Origin: Liolophura sinensis | Lineage: Eukaryota; Mollusca; Polyplacophora; Chitonida; Chitonidae | Length of the DNA: 64,000 bases | Assembly (NCBI RefSeq): GCF_032854445.1 | Contig: NC_088302.1 | Coordinates: forward strand, 19,649,338 to 19,713,337 | Direction: 5' to 3' | The notes under the pieces: model-generated | Seen by the model: only the letters and a program-made list of their open reading frames with translations | Database searches by the model: none | Told to the model about the DNA's origin: nothing | Translations under genes and position numbers: made by a program | Shown here: positions 9,784 through 19,301 of the stretch, one piece after another | Numbering within the stretch: the first letter of the stretch is position 1 | Layout of the letters: each line of letters begins with the position of its first letter

Positions 9784-9976
9784 GGATTGATTTATTTGAT
9801 TGGTGTTTTACGCCGTACCCAAGAATATTTCACTTATACAACGGCGGCCAGCATTATGGTGGGTGGCAACAGGACAGACCCCAGGGGAAACCCACGACCA
9901 TCCGCAGGTTGCTGCCAGACCTTCCCACGTAGGTCCGGAGAGGAAGCCAGCATGAGATGGACTTGAACTCACAGCG
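9784..9976 (-). mobile_element. SINE family A, head-truncated copy
   Basis: In plus view it starts at the tail (TTTATTTGATTGGTGTTTTACGCCGTAC), runs through CGGCGGCCAGCATTATGGTG, CCCACGACCATCCGCAGGTTGCTG and GGAGAGGAAGCCAGCATGAG, and stops soon after the B box (GGACTTGAACTCACAGCGG). The tRNA A-box end is missing. It abuts a Naiad-like 5' fragment. Confidence 0.85.
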
Positions 9977-9984
9977 GCTTTTGC

Positions 9985-10154
9985 TGGTGGACTATAAATA
10001 TAGGCACATATGTCATGTCCGAAGTCGATAATCGCAAGATCCATTTCCAAAACAACGTTTAACACTAGCTCCCAAAGACAAAGGTATGTAAGAAATTATA
10101 CAAATGGGAAATAAAGTCGGTAACACACAAGAGAGATGCGGTCATCAGTCATAA
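9985..10154 (-). mobile_element. Naiad-like 5' region fragment (pseudo-LTR remnant)
   Basis: On the minus strand this carries the 5' stretch of copy 1 (from about 2868), containing TATAATTTCTTACATACC, TTTGTCTTTGGGAGCTAGTG, GGAAATGGATCTTGCGATTA. About 40 bp following CGACTT are deleted, then GGACATGACATATG resumes in modified form. The upstream part (TGATGACCGCATCTCTCTTG) is shared with the fragment at 18.79-18.98 kb, so the family consensus extends farther 5' than copy 1. Confidence 0.75.
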
Positions 10155-10177
10155 GGACCAGCCCCCCTTCCCCCCTT

Positions 10178-10400
10178 TGCACTGTCTTCAAGTTATTGAT
10201 TATTTAATGCATTATTAATGTAAAATATTGTGAATATTTTAATTCAATTCTAGTCCAGTGACGTCTATTGCATTTTTTACCTAATCCTTATAAGCCCTGG
10301 TGATGTAAAACAAGCATTTGGCAACTATCACACGTGTCGCTGCTGATGTATCACTCTGTGTGGTGTAGTGTTTCATATTGCTATTGATTGCAGAGAGGAT
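10178..10400 (+). repeat. dispersed unclassified repeat (family C), diverged copy
   Basis: It shares ordered phrases with copies at 14.66, 24.61 and 29.28 (minus) kb: a TTTGCACTGT start, TTCTAGTCCAGTGACGTCTA, TTGCATTTTTTACCTAATCC, then a GGCAACTATCACACGTGTCG-type end. No coding capacity is visible. Confidence 0.5.
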
Positions 10401-10518
10401 AAGAAGGACGCGAACGTGATAATCGTCATGTCAAAATTGTTCAGCGAAACCAGTTAAAACCTTGGATTCCGATTTTGAACCCTGTATCAGATTATAGGGT
10501 AACGGTTATTTAGATAAT

Positions 10519-11150
10519 ATTTTATTTTTTGGTGTACTGATATTTCTTCCAGCAAGCCACCATTTGCGTCTTGTGCGTGGGGTGCTATGGGGAAACCTGA
10601 AGGCGTAAATGCTATCGAGGGACAAATAAACAAGCTATATAATGCTCTGGCATCTGTTGTCAAGACAATTCAGTTTAGTCGAATGGTTCATCAGTGTTCA
10701 AGTACCACTCAGTTTGCTTTGTTATTTACTATATTAAATGAATTTTAAACTTAATAGTTCCATCTATTACACATCAAACACACTCAACACTGAAGCAAGT
10801 TTTATAGTTTTAATGGCTTATCTGGAAAATTTTTTCATTTTTCTATTTTTTGGTATATTGATATTTCTTCCAGCACGCCACCATTTCGTCCGGTGCGTGG
10901 GTGATTATGGGAAACTTGCGTAATGGGAAAATTATGAGAAGGCGTAAATGCTTGTGGAAAAGAGTGACCAAAGAATATAGTGTCGTGGCATCTGTTGTTA
11001 AGTCAATTAAGTACATTCGAATGGATCATCAATGTATATGTGCCGCTTGGTCTTCTCCGTTATTAAGCATATAATGACACGAATTTCAAACTTAATAGCT
11101 CAATATATTAATCATTATGCATTGTGAACACTGAAGGAAGTTTTACAGGT
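10519..11150. repeat. old tandem duplication, two ~300-bp units
   Basis: Unit 1 (about 10523-10815) and unit 2 (about 10850-11150) share ordered blocks: TTTTTTGGT(G/A)TA(C/T)TGATATTT, CTTCCAGCA(A/C)GCCACCATTT, GAAGGCGTAAATGCT, GGCATCTGTTGT(C/T)AAG, TTCGAATGG(T/A)TCATCA(G/A)TGT, AAACTTAATAG(T/C)TC and CAC TGAAG(C/G)AAGTTTTA. Small indels and about 20% substitutions show that the duplication is old. No gene was recognised. Confidence 0.75.
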
Positions 11151-11227
11151 ACCGACTGCAAAGCTTCCTTTGCAAAGATTTGTCATTTTGGGCGCCATCT
11201 TATAACACTTACCAGTTTTACCAGTTA

Positions 11228-11472
11228 GAGGCCTCCGTGGCTCAGTTGGTTAGCGCGCTAGCGCAGCGTGATGACCCAGCAGTCTCCCACCAATGCGGCC
11301 TTGTGAGTTCAAGTCCAACTCATACTGGCTTCCTCTCCGGCCGTACGTGGGAAGGTCTTTCAGCAACCTGCGGATGGTCGTGGGTTTCCCCCGGGCTCTG
11401 TCCGGTTTCGTCCCACCATAGTGCTGGCCTCCGTCGTATAAGTGAAATATTCTTGAGTACGCCGTAAAACAT
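11228..11472 (+). mobile_element. SINE family A, full-length reference-like copy
   Basis: This is the best-preserved copy. It has a tRNA-like head with an A box (TGGCTCAGTTGGTTAGCGCG) and a B box (GTGAGTTCAAGTCCAACTC), then the body GGCTTCCTCTCCGGCCGTAC, CCTGCGGATGGTCGTGGG, ATAGTGCTGGCC, and a tail domain TATAAGTGAAATATTCTTGA with GTACGCCGTAAAAC. The head is an RNA polymerase III promoter by family knowledge. SINEs of this architecture are widespread in molluscs. Confidence 0.9.
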
Positions 11473-11479
11473 TTTACCA

Positions 11480-12680
11480 GTTACATACAGATAATTATGA
11501 TCATGGCAGGTAGGGAATTTTTCACTCATACGGATATGTTTATAATGGAATACTTTGGGTGTGGTGAGGGTGTCCGTGGGGTGAGTGTCGGGGTTAAGGA
11601 GGGAGGGAGGCTTAGGGGCTTACACGCTCGAGTAGGTGGGTGCGCAGATTTTGCTTAAATGCTGGGAAGAAGTCAAAGTAACCGGATTTTCATGGATAAA
11701 TTCAGATGCAGTGCATACAACCCTTCTGTCTACTTAAGACTGAATTAAGTGTTAGACTGTGTTCACAACTTTTACGAAGAAGGAACAGTTATAATTGACG
11801 CGTGTTGTTAAATCCGTCAGCATTGGATTTGAAACATAAACGAAACAGAGCTCGAGTGCAGATGCAGTTTTTGATAATAATAACACGTTATAAATCAATC
11901 AGCAGATTTAAAAATTTAGCTTTAAGCTATTTTAAAGAATGAAGTTATATCGAATCAAGATTAAAAAACCATCATTTACATATAAGGAATAAAGTGGTCT
12001 CGTACAAATTTTGTTATTTTCGTGATAAATACTCTTTCCGGACAATGAATAGTCCAATGAGAAAGTCTGCGGCAATATTAGTTTTAAAAAAAGTTAAATT
12101 CCTCAGCCGCTTTGTTCTTAATTCGTCAATTTCCCTGTACAATGGCGAGCATTTGGATGTCCAGTATCGGTACGGTTTCTTAGATATAAGAGGTCCAAAA
12201 TTATTAGATTTACTGTAAACATGCAGTTTTTTTTCAATTCAGTTTAACAAAAAGTCTATATTTTCTTGGAAGAAAACGCGTTGTATTTCCTCGTTCTCTG
12301 TGGTGTTCATCGAAAGTTAGCTTTGGAAATTTTGAAATGCGGCTTGATGAATTAGATTTTTTCCAGATGGTATATTTATTTATTTCATTTGGTAAACACC
12401 ATACCCATGGATTTCTCACTAACACGATCGCGGTCTGTTTTATGAGTGGAGGAAACCGGAAGAAACTCTGGCAGGTTATCAACGAACTTTCTCATATATG
12501 TGATGTACACACATACGTGCACAGCATATTGGTGAAAGACAAGTGTTCTCTAATAAACGCAAGACGGTACAAACGGTCAAACGAGCATCGTCGATGACTT
12601 ATTGTCACTAAGGCCCCGTGGACAGTGAGACCAGGTGAAGTTACAAATTTCCTTCAAAGGTAGAGTTTAAATTTATTTTA
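11480..12680. other. non-coding stretch, nothing recognised
   Basis: About 1.2 kb with a short G-rich patch near 11560-11640 and otherwise AT-rich sequence. The open frames here have no recognisable protein character. Confidence 0.4.
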
Positions 12681-12685
12681 CTAGT

Positions 12686-12820
12686 ATTTGTTTATTTAAT
12701 TGGTGTTTTACGCCGTACTCAAGAATATTTCACTTATACGACGACCACCAGCATTATCATAGGAGGAAACCGATCAGAGCCCGGAGGAAACCCACGACCA
12801 TCCGCAGGTTGCTAGAAGAA
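12686..12820 (-). mobile_element. SINE family A tail half
   Basis: Plus view: TTTAATTGGTGTTTTACGCC, CAAGAATATTTCACTTATAC, CCAGCATTAT, GGAGGAAACCCACGACCATC and CGCAGGTTGCTAG. The tRNA-like head is absent. It lies tail-outward, in inverted orientation to the SINE-like unit immediately following. Confidence 0.85.
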
Positions 12821-12884
12821 GGCAGGGTTAAAACGGGCACTTCGCCTGTCCTAGCGACTGAAAGGCAGGACCGCTTTAAAGAAG

Positions 12885-13110
12885 CAAAATAGAGCTTGCG
12901 CCTGGATATACCCGCAGTGGTTAGTGGTAACCATGACCTTGTACGTGGTGTTAACAAGGCTATATTCCTGTCCGGCCCATCTTGCAGCAACATGCCGATG
13001 GTTGTGGGTGCCCGTTTGCGGTGATGATTGCAGATGGCCGGTTGCTTTCCACCAGGTGATATGTTCTTAAGTACAGCGTAAAACACCAATCAAATAAATC
13101 AACAAGGCTA
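12885..13110 (+). mobile_element. SINE-like unit with family A tail but different head
   Basis: The 3' end is TTCTTAAGTACAGCGTAAAA followed by CACCAATCAAATAAATCA, the family A tail. The upstream body (CTTGCAGCAACATGCCGATG, GTTGTGGGTGCCCG) corresponds loosely to family A, while the 5' part (CGCAGTGGTTAGTGGTAACC) is unlike the usual head. It could be a diverged family A copy or a recombinant. Confidence 0.5.
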
Positions 13111-13428
13111 TCATCCGACAAGATTGCTTGACGCCACTAGAACTTGCACACAGAGCTATTGTGGTATGCTAATATATGGCAACACCAAACCTCATTACTC
13201 CCTGTCAGTTAAGCCGTCGCTAAATCCAATCACGTGCTTGCCATTGCTTACAAACGAGTTCAAATGTTTTCTCGAAGAAGCCTTAGTTAACATCCATGAT
13301 TCAACATGGCAGTAAATTTTTGCGGTTTCATGTCAGCCTGTTCAAAGTACCTTTTCTTTAAGTTTGATCATAATGTATATGTATGTTTGCTTGGGGGTTT
13401 ACCTCGTATTTAACAGAAAAGGTTTACT

Positions 13429-13696
13429 TATTTATTTATTTGATTGGTATTTTACGCCGTACTCAAGAATATTTTACTTATACGACGGCAGCCAGCATTA
13501 TGGTGGGTGGAGACCGAGCAGAGTTGCTGGAAGACTTTCCCACGCACGGCCGGAGAGGAAGCCAGCATGAGAGGAAGTTCAAGTCCAGCTCATCTATTCA
13601 TGAGCTGGACTTGAACTCACAGTGACCGCATTGGTGAGAGACTGCTGGGTCATCACGCTGCGCTAGCGCGCTAACCAACTGAGCCACGGAGGCCCC
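13429..13696 (-). mobile_element. SINE family A copy with internal 18-bp inverted duplication
   Basis: A near-complete minus-strand copy, from the tail (TTTATTTATTTGATTGGTAT at about 13433) to the head (CTAACCAACTGAGCCACGGA at about 13672). A deletion removes the GGAAACCCACGACC part. Next to the B box, 13576-13593 and 13600-13617 are perfect inverted copies of each other (AGTTCAAGTCCAGCTCAT and its complement) around a 6-nt loop, so the B-box segment is present in both orientations. Confidence 0.9.
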
Positions 13697-14261
13697 TAAC
13701 AGAAAAGACAACGCCATACTAAATTGTATATGCATGGATAAAGTATCCCACGTGATATTTATAAACCAGAACTTTTTGTCTATGTGATGTTGCATAACTC
13801 TATTTCTGTGTATTTCTGTTCAATCCAAGCAAAAACGGCAAAAATGGAGAAAATCGAAAACACCACAATATTATCAGTTTTGATCAACCAGGCCGGAGCT
13901 GTCTCTATAACTCGAAAACGCAGCAATTTCCGCTTATGTCACCCGAACCCAGATTTGCCTTTTAACCATTCGTGCGTCCGGTTCGAGTGAAGCGACATCC
14001 TGCTTCCAGTTACTAACACGGCGTACCCCACGGCACCGTAAGAATTCCGGAATCCAATAAAATCAGAAGACCTAATGTAAAGGTTTTAATATTTTGACAA
14101 CGTTTGATTTCTCTTCTCCTGGAGGCGTGACTATTAGAACATATGTGTCGGGGAATTTGTACATACTTCCAGTAGTAAAGCAGTAAAAAGTCAAATTAGG
14201 CAAGAGTTGGACGGTGCGGTCAATGGAAATAGGTATTGAAACTCAGCAAAACTATATTTAT

Positions 14262-14392
14262 TATTTATTTATTTCATTGCTGTTTTACGCCGTACTCAAT
14301 AATATTTCACTTAAACGACGGCGGCTAGCATTATGGTGGTAGGAAACCGTGCAAAGCCCCTGGGGAAAGCTATAACCATTCGTACGGTCGAG
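14262..14392 (-). mobile_element. SINE family A tail fragment
   Basis: Plus view: TTATTTCATTGCTGTTTTAC, GCCGTACTCAATAATATTTC, CGGCGGCTAGCATTATGGTG and a diverged CCCCTGGGGAAAG. The head half is missing. Confidence 0.8.
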
Positions 14393-14469
14393 GAGGAAGA
14401 GCAATCTAGAAGGGCCACTGAAACGTCAATTATGCTTCGTAGCATCCATATACTTTTGTAAGTCTGAGG

Positions 14470-14950
14470 CTGAGTTAATGCTTTCCGTAGTTATTTTAGG
14501 CCTGTCTTTCGGTCCTGGAATTGTAGAGTGGGACTAATCCATGGTGTTAGGGGGTGTTTAAGCGTTTGCATGAACAGTCAGAATAATTGACAAGAGGTCT
14601 TATGTCACCGGCTACTGCTGGTGTTTAAGCATCCCCGAGGCCTGGTCCCTTTGCACTGTTTTAATGTTATTGTATGCTAAATATAAAGCCTGCAGTGGAT
14701 TTTGAGTAACTCTAGACTGGTGACATCTAACAAATTGCAATTAACACTACAGCATTTTCTAACCTAATTCTGCCTAAGCCATGGTGCAAGGGTGCATGTA
14801 ATTTGCTATTAAACTTTTAGAGCTAAAACCTGACAGTGTTAAATTGACAAGAGACCATGTATCATCGTTTACGTGTGATCATTTTCCGGCTATCACACTG
14901 CCGTCGGTGCTCTGGTTTTACTCTCGGAGTTGTACTATTGCTTTTAGACA
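14470..14950 (+). repeat. dispersed repeat family C: a partial and a fuller copy
   Basis: The main copy (about 14655-14950) starts at TTTGCACTGTTTTAATGTTA and includes TCTAGACTGGTGACATCTAA, AATTGCAATTAACACTACAG, TTCTGCCTAAGCCATGGTGC, AATTGACAAGAGACCATGTA and CGGCTATCACACTGCCGTCG. An additional partial stretch lies just upstream (about 14535-14610: GGTGTTTAAGC, TGAACAGTCAGAATAATTGACAAGAGG). Copies recur at 10.2, 24.6 and, inverted, 29.0-29.3 kb. No tRNA-like head or coding capacity is evident. Confidence 0.65.
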
Positions 14951-15501
14951 TACGTGGGCCAACGCCCCAATCTATATGTTTTCTTGTATGTATATATTTA
15001 TATTTTCCTCAAGTGTACTTTTACTTCCCATATTATTCTAATGACATCGCCTATCTCTATTGCACGGTGCATCAATTAATTCCAGTTCCATAGTAAAGGT
15101 AAAAGGAGTCACCTTGTGTGGAACTGAAGACAAAATGGGTTACCTTTTCGTGACGCCAGTCTATCCGTAATAATCACAGTTCTCTTGGTATACATGGACA
15201 CAACGTCACCAGTTTACCCATCAGTTTAAAGACAGGAATGAACAAAATACTAGGCAATCTTTGTTCCACATCATTGCATTTCTATAAACTAATTACTAAA
15301 AACATTGCAAAAATTCAAACTTATTAAGCCTTGTGTATAATTCTCCTTGTACATGAATGCCTGTTTTGATACCTAGATTCGTATAATAAGGTACTTTTAA
15401 AGCGTTATAGACAGGAGGGTTATAGGTGATAAATATGGCCGATACCCCCAAACGTTTCCTTCCAGTCTGGTCCCTGTTGATCACCTATTATTTGTGTGGA
15501 A

Positions 15502-17049
15502 TCAATTGGTTTTCACCTTGTCTTTTCTACAACAGAACCTCTTCAGTAACATGAAGATGCATTTGGCAGAGAGGACGGTAGTCAGCACGACAGAACCAAA
15601 GACAAAGAAAACGACATCGTATCCCATGTATACCAACGTCGACATTTCAGAGGCTTTAGACCGAAGATGAGCGCTTCCATAATTAAGGACGTGCTCAATC
15701 CAAAAGGCAGCTCTTTGGTGCGCCGTCATCGGCTGGGAGTGGTACATCTCGGACGCTTTCTTCATGTTCCTCCGGTATACTGGATCCGTCAGCACGTCAT
15801 TTATAGCCTCGTAGACGTCCTCTTCTGACGCTGTCAGCAAAGACAGCGTTCTTCCAGCTTTCCAGCGTTCAACCCGGACACCGTTGTAAAACTGGTCCCC
15901 GTACAGAACGGTACAAACAAGCGGCACCCCGTGGTACAGAGCCTCAAAAACCCCGTTGTTTCCACAGTGGCTCACAAACACTTTTGTTTTCGGGTTACCA
16001 AGGAGATCATTTTGCGGGAGCCACTTCATGGTTTTGATGTTTCCATCCTCTCCCTCGGTTTCCTGTTTCCACAGTACATTTGTGTTAAATCTCCGAAGAG
16101 CCCCCTTCATGATGTCGCTTGTCTTTTGTGAGAGGTCGCCAACATTAGAGCCAAACGTAACAAGAATGACGCCATCCTTGACCCGCTGGTAAAAATCGTT
16201 GAGGACCGGTGGTAAGGGCTGCGCTGGACCAGCGGTTATCCCCCCTACCATCACGTGATTTGGCATCATCGGCACGGGATAACTCAGGATGACATCGTAA
16301 TTATAAAGATACAGTTCACATTTAGCCGCCAAATCTATCATGTCCTGCCGTGTCAAATCTTGGTCAACTTCTCGGATGACATCCATATCTTGCGAGAAAC
16401 GACCCAGTACATTCAGGCCAATATAATTCAACGTGTTTAACAACCGTTCAAAGAAAGACATAGAATCGGAGAAATTCACCAAAAGACTGGGTATAACACT
16501 AGGTAAAAACGGCCTTCCGGTTGCAAAGTCCTCGAAAACTGAACTCATACCCACATACGGTATCCCTAATTTTCTAGGTAAGAGAAAGAAGCAGTAAGTA
16601 AAAGGGACGGTGTCAACGATGGCGATATCAAATCTCTCCCTCTTCAGCCTATCTTGAACCTGTTTGTCATAGAACAGATTGGTGCATGGTGTCCGAGAAA
16701 AATCCCGGACGAGGGGGAGATACGAAAAAAACGAGAACTCTTTGCCATCTGTCATGGATGACGTCATAACCTTCGCTATTTTTTCTGGCGGAGTCACATC
16801 TGGTGAGTCAGTGATGAAGATAGGCTCTATTCGCGCGCTGCCATTCCGAACCTTATCGAAACAGTGTTTGTGATCAAATGTGGATCCGACCAAAATGAAT
16901 ACTGAGTGACCATTGTTCAGCAGGGCATGGCCCACGGCACTGACTTCCGAACAATGACTGAAAGTTGGACCAGTGATCAACAACACTTTGGCGGACTCGG
17001 TCGAACTCACCAGAAGGAAGAGGAATGCGCGAGCGAAATTGTGATCCAT
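15502..17049 (-). CDS. UDP-glycosyltransferase (UGT), membrane-bound, intronless coding region
   Basis: A 515-codon frame starting at the ATG of 17047-17049; a slightly longer frame to 17097 crosses a likely splice acceptor, so the shorter start is preferred. It belongs to glycosyltransferase family 1 and should transfer sugar from a UDP-sugar to small lipophilic molecules in the ER. Visible features: an N-terminal signal peptide (MDHNFARAFLFLLVSSTES); FSHCSEVSAVGHALL with the expected catalytic His; IAIVDTVPFTY with the partner Asp; VTFGSNVGDL; and the UDP-sugar-binding signature around WLPQNDLLGNPKTKVFVSHC and GNNGVFEALYHGVPLVCTVL with YGDQ. A C-terminal membrane segment (VVFFVFGSVVLTTVLSAKCI) is followed by a short tail ending KVKTN, a KxKxx ER-retrieval motif. 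The length is typical of animal UGTs and no stop or frameshift interrupts it. Substrate cannot be inferred. Confidence 0.93.
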   Translation of the reverse strand: MDHNFARAFLFLLVSSTESAKVLLITGPTFSHCSEVSAVGHALLNNGHSVFILVGSTFDHKHCFDKVRNGSARIEPIFITDSPDVTPPEKIAKVMTSSMTDGKEFSFFSYLPLVRDFSRTPCTNLFYDKQVQDRLKRERFDIAIVDTVPFTYCFFLLPRKLGIPYVGMSSVFEDFATGRPFLPSVIPSLLVNFSDSMSFFERLLNTLNYIGLNVLGRFSQDMDVIREVDQDLTRQDMIDLAAKCELYLYNYDVILSYPVPMMPNHVMVGGITAGPAQPLPPVLNDFYQRVKDGVILVTFGSNVGDLSQKTSDIMKGALRRFNTNVLWKQETEGEDGNIKTMKWLPQNDLLGNPKTKVFVSHCGNNGVFEALYHGVPLVCTVLYGDQFYNGVRVERWKAGRTLSLLTASEEDVYEAINDVLTDPVYRRNMKKASEMYHSQPMTAHQRAAFWIEHVLNYGSAHLRSKASEMSTLVYMGYDVVFFVFGSVVLTTVLSAKCIFMLLKRFCCRKDKVKTN

Positions 17050-17070
17050 GCTTTGTCTGAAAAAAAAATC
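17050..17070 (-). promoter_or_regulatory. predicted splice acceptor just upstream of the UGT start codon
   Basis: On the minus strand a pyrimidine run ends in TTTTTTTTTCAG (AG at 17057-17058) and is followed by ACAAAGC then ATG. This is a strong 3' splice site, so the UGT mRNA likely has a non-coding 5' exon farther upstream (beyond 17.1 kb) while all coding sequence is in one exon. Confidence 0.7.
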
Positions 17071-17302
17071 ATGATCAGTATTTATTATACACGCCATCGA
17101 AAGGGCAGCATGAAGATTAGTTCATCTTGATGGGCTATAAGTGTTATTTTTACATTCCTCGTAACATTTTGTGTCCAGCCCTGTTCCTAAAAAAACTCGA
17201 TGAAAGTGGTTTCATTGAGGTGGCACCCAAACTTACCTACACCAAAATCACAAATTCTTTTGGGGATTATGAAAATTATAGTTATGTCCTCATACGAAAA
17301 TG

Positions 17303-17430
17303 AACCTGCGGATGGTCGTGTGTTTCTCCCAGGCTCCGCCCGGTTTCCTGCCACCACAATGCTGGCCGCCGTCGTATAAGTGAAATATTCTTGATTACGG
17401 CCTAAAACACCAATCAAATACATCAATCAA
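17303..17430 (+). mobile_element. SINE family A tail half
   Basis: Begins at CCTGCGGATGGTCGTGTGTT and continues through CACAATGCTGGCCGCCGTCG, TATAAGTGAAATATTCTTGA, to CACCAATCAAATACATCAATC. The tRNA-like head is missing. It would lie in the 5' intron or promoter region of the UGT gene. Confidence 0.88.
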
Positions 17431-18560
17431 ACTTCTATTATCATGATAAATAAATAAATCATACGGCAATGGATATATAACACATTTGGAGGAAATGTAG
17501 GACTCCGGATAGTTTGCCAGCCATCACACTGTCGCCGCTGATCTGGTCTTACACTGTTACGTTGTAATATTTTATGTCAACTTACACTTCTAACTGCAAA
17601 GTGGGGTAACTTTCATTTCAGCAGTACAATTGTCAGTTGTGGTGGAAAACAGTCCCAAATATGTCGGATTTTCGGTAAAGAACATTTACAGCTCTTCACA
17701 CGCTCACCAAAACTTTCTTCGCATGTATCGACGTTAACCGAGTGGTTTTTGCCATTAGCTAACATGTGTCGAGACCAGTTGAAGTAAAAGCAGACTGCTT
17801 CTCTTCGAATAATTCCGTCTTATTTTCGTACTTAGGTACTGAGGTAATCACCCGTTCGACAATTACTCAGAATGCTGTACTGTCATCACATTTAACATTA
17901 TAACATACATTTAGTATATATTAAACGTTTGCTGCTGAAGAGTGACGACTTGAACCACATTCGTTTGATGTACGATAGAGCGGGTTGCGAGCCCATAAAC
18001 ACAAGGCTCTAACACATTCCAATATTCCAATGAGCTTTCCGGAAAGACCATACAATGTTCTCCTTTTAGACGACTTTAAACGTTTGTTATCACGTCAATC
18101 CGAAATATGAACAGAAAACCAAGTGTTTGTACTAAGGTGAGCTGGTGGGTCTAATTTGTGGCATTCTGATTACGAACATCTTGGATATCACGAGGCCTGG
18201 TTATGTCCATGTGACACAAATTCCATAGTCATCTTCTATCAGACTTCCAAAGATTACATGTAAGTTTCAATCAATTCAGATTTACTTTCCCGCACAATTA
18301 ATTATAGACCGAGTCACTGTCCATAATCTTACACACCCAATGCTACTGTAGTAACCTATATAAGAATACAACTGACTGGACTCCCAATGCCTAGAAGCTA
18401 TAACGGTGTTGTGCTAGAACTTTATGTAAAACCGTCACAAAAGATCAACCATGCTACGTATTATTTTCAACTATGCAAACATTGCACGAAAAAGCATTCA
18501 CTGGCGCTAATTGTGATGTAACGTGTTTTTATTATTTTTTTTTGAAATGACACCGCGCGA
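17431..18560. other. non-coding stretch upstream of the UGT gene
   Basis: AT-rich sequence. A fragment at about 17515-17570 (GCCAGCCATCACACTGTCGC) resembles one end of dispersed repeat family C. No other feature was recognised. It may contain the UGT 5' exon and promoter. Confidence 0.4.
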
Positions 18561-18562
18561 TC

Positions 18563-18673
18563 CTTGAAAAAGAATCGATAGGTGTTACAAACACGTTCAG
18601 GTAGGAGAAACAACTCGGAACAGTTGATCCTTTAATCTGCGCCTTGTCGATTCTTTTTCAAGAATCAACTGTT
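18563..18673. repeat. two nested perfect inverted repeats (16 bp and 10 bp)
   Basis: CTTGAAAAAGAATCGA at 18563-18578 is the exact complement of 18647-18662. AACAGTTGAT at 18619-18628 is the exact complement of 18664-18673. No coding frame or known element was recognised here. Confidence 0.8.
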
Positions 18674-18785
18674 GCTCGTCGTTTCTCCACATCACAATTA
18701 AACAATGCAAAGGGGATGCTTAGTTCACCAGTAGAATCCTGGTTTATGCAGAAATGCAATATAATTAGATGTAGGCCTACAGCAC

Positions 18786-18980
18786 AGAGGGTAAATATAA
18801 GCGTCAAGTCCAACATTCCTATACCATTCGTAGTCCGTAAAGGGCGTTCCAAGTCGATAATCGCAAGATCCATTTCCACAACAACGTTTAACACTAACTC
18901 CCAAAGACAAAGGTATGTAAGAAATTATACAAATAAGAAATAAAGCCGGTAACACGCAAGAGAGAAGCGGTCATCAGATT
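18786..18980 (-). mobile_element. Naiad-like 5' region fragment (pseudo-LTR) downstream of copy 2
   Basis: On the minus strand this matches the 5' region of copy 1 (TTTGTCTTTGGGAG, GGAAATGGATCTTGCGATTA, GGACTACGAATGG, TTGACGCTTATATTTA). It follows copy 2 in the same orientation, and the match continues to the point where copy 2 begins (GACTTGACGCTTATATTTAT near 22437). The missing 5' piece of copy 2 thus lies behind its 3' end, the layout of Penelope-like elements with pseudo-LTRs or tandem partial copies. Confidence 0.75.
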
Positions 18981-19301
18981 CCAATGATGCCGGGCAGACA
19001 ATGAATATTCAAGGCATAAATTCCATATCAAAGTTCAAATTCGTAGTCCGTGAATGAGTTCCATGTCAAATAACAGCTAAACAAGTATCTCAGTCGCGCT
19101 TTCATTGCAACTGTTCATAAAGGCATCATGCTGATGTAATTAGCATGGCTACCTTTACGGCCCCTAGCCCCAGGTTAAGCGGTATTAGATACAGTTTGAA
19201 AATGACGAGCGTTACAGACCCTAACCGATCAGATTGTGATTCAAAAGTAACGGACGATTACGTCTTTCCCGTTAATATGCAAAGATCTCATGCTACAAGA
19301 G

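Noticed and set aside
11228-11300. Functional tRNA gene
   Set aside because: A and B boxes are present but there is no full cloverleaf, and the sequence continues into the shared SINE body and tail.
17050-17097. Upstream ATG giving a 531-residue UGT
   Set aside because: The extra residues would be read through a polypyrimidine tract and splice acceptor, and they precede a proper signal peptide starting at the next Met.
19085-19125. SECIS element behind the minus-strand RT (ATGA..AGTTGC..AATGAAAGC..GCGACTGAG)
   Set aside because: Only a six-base-pair stem can be drawn and the quartet spacing is poor. Not good enough to support selenocysteine decoding without a structure search.
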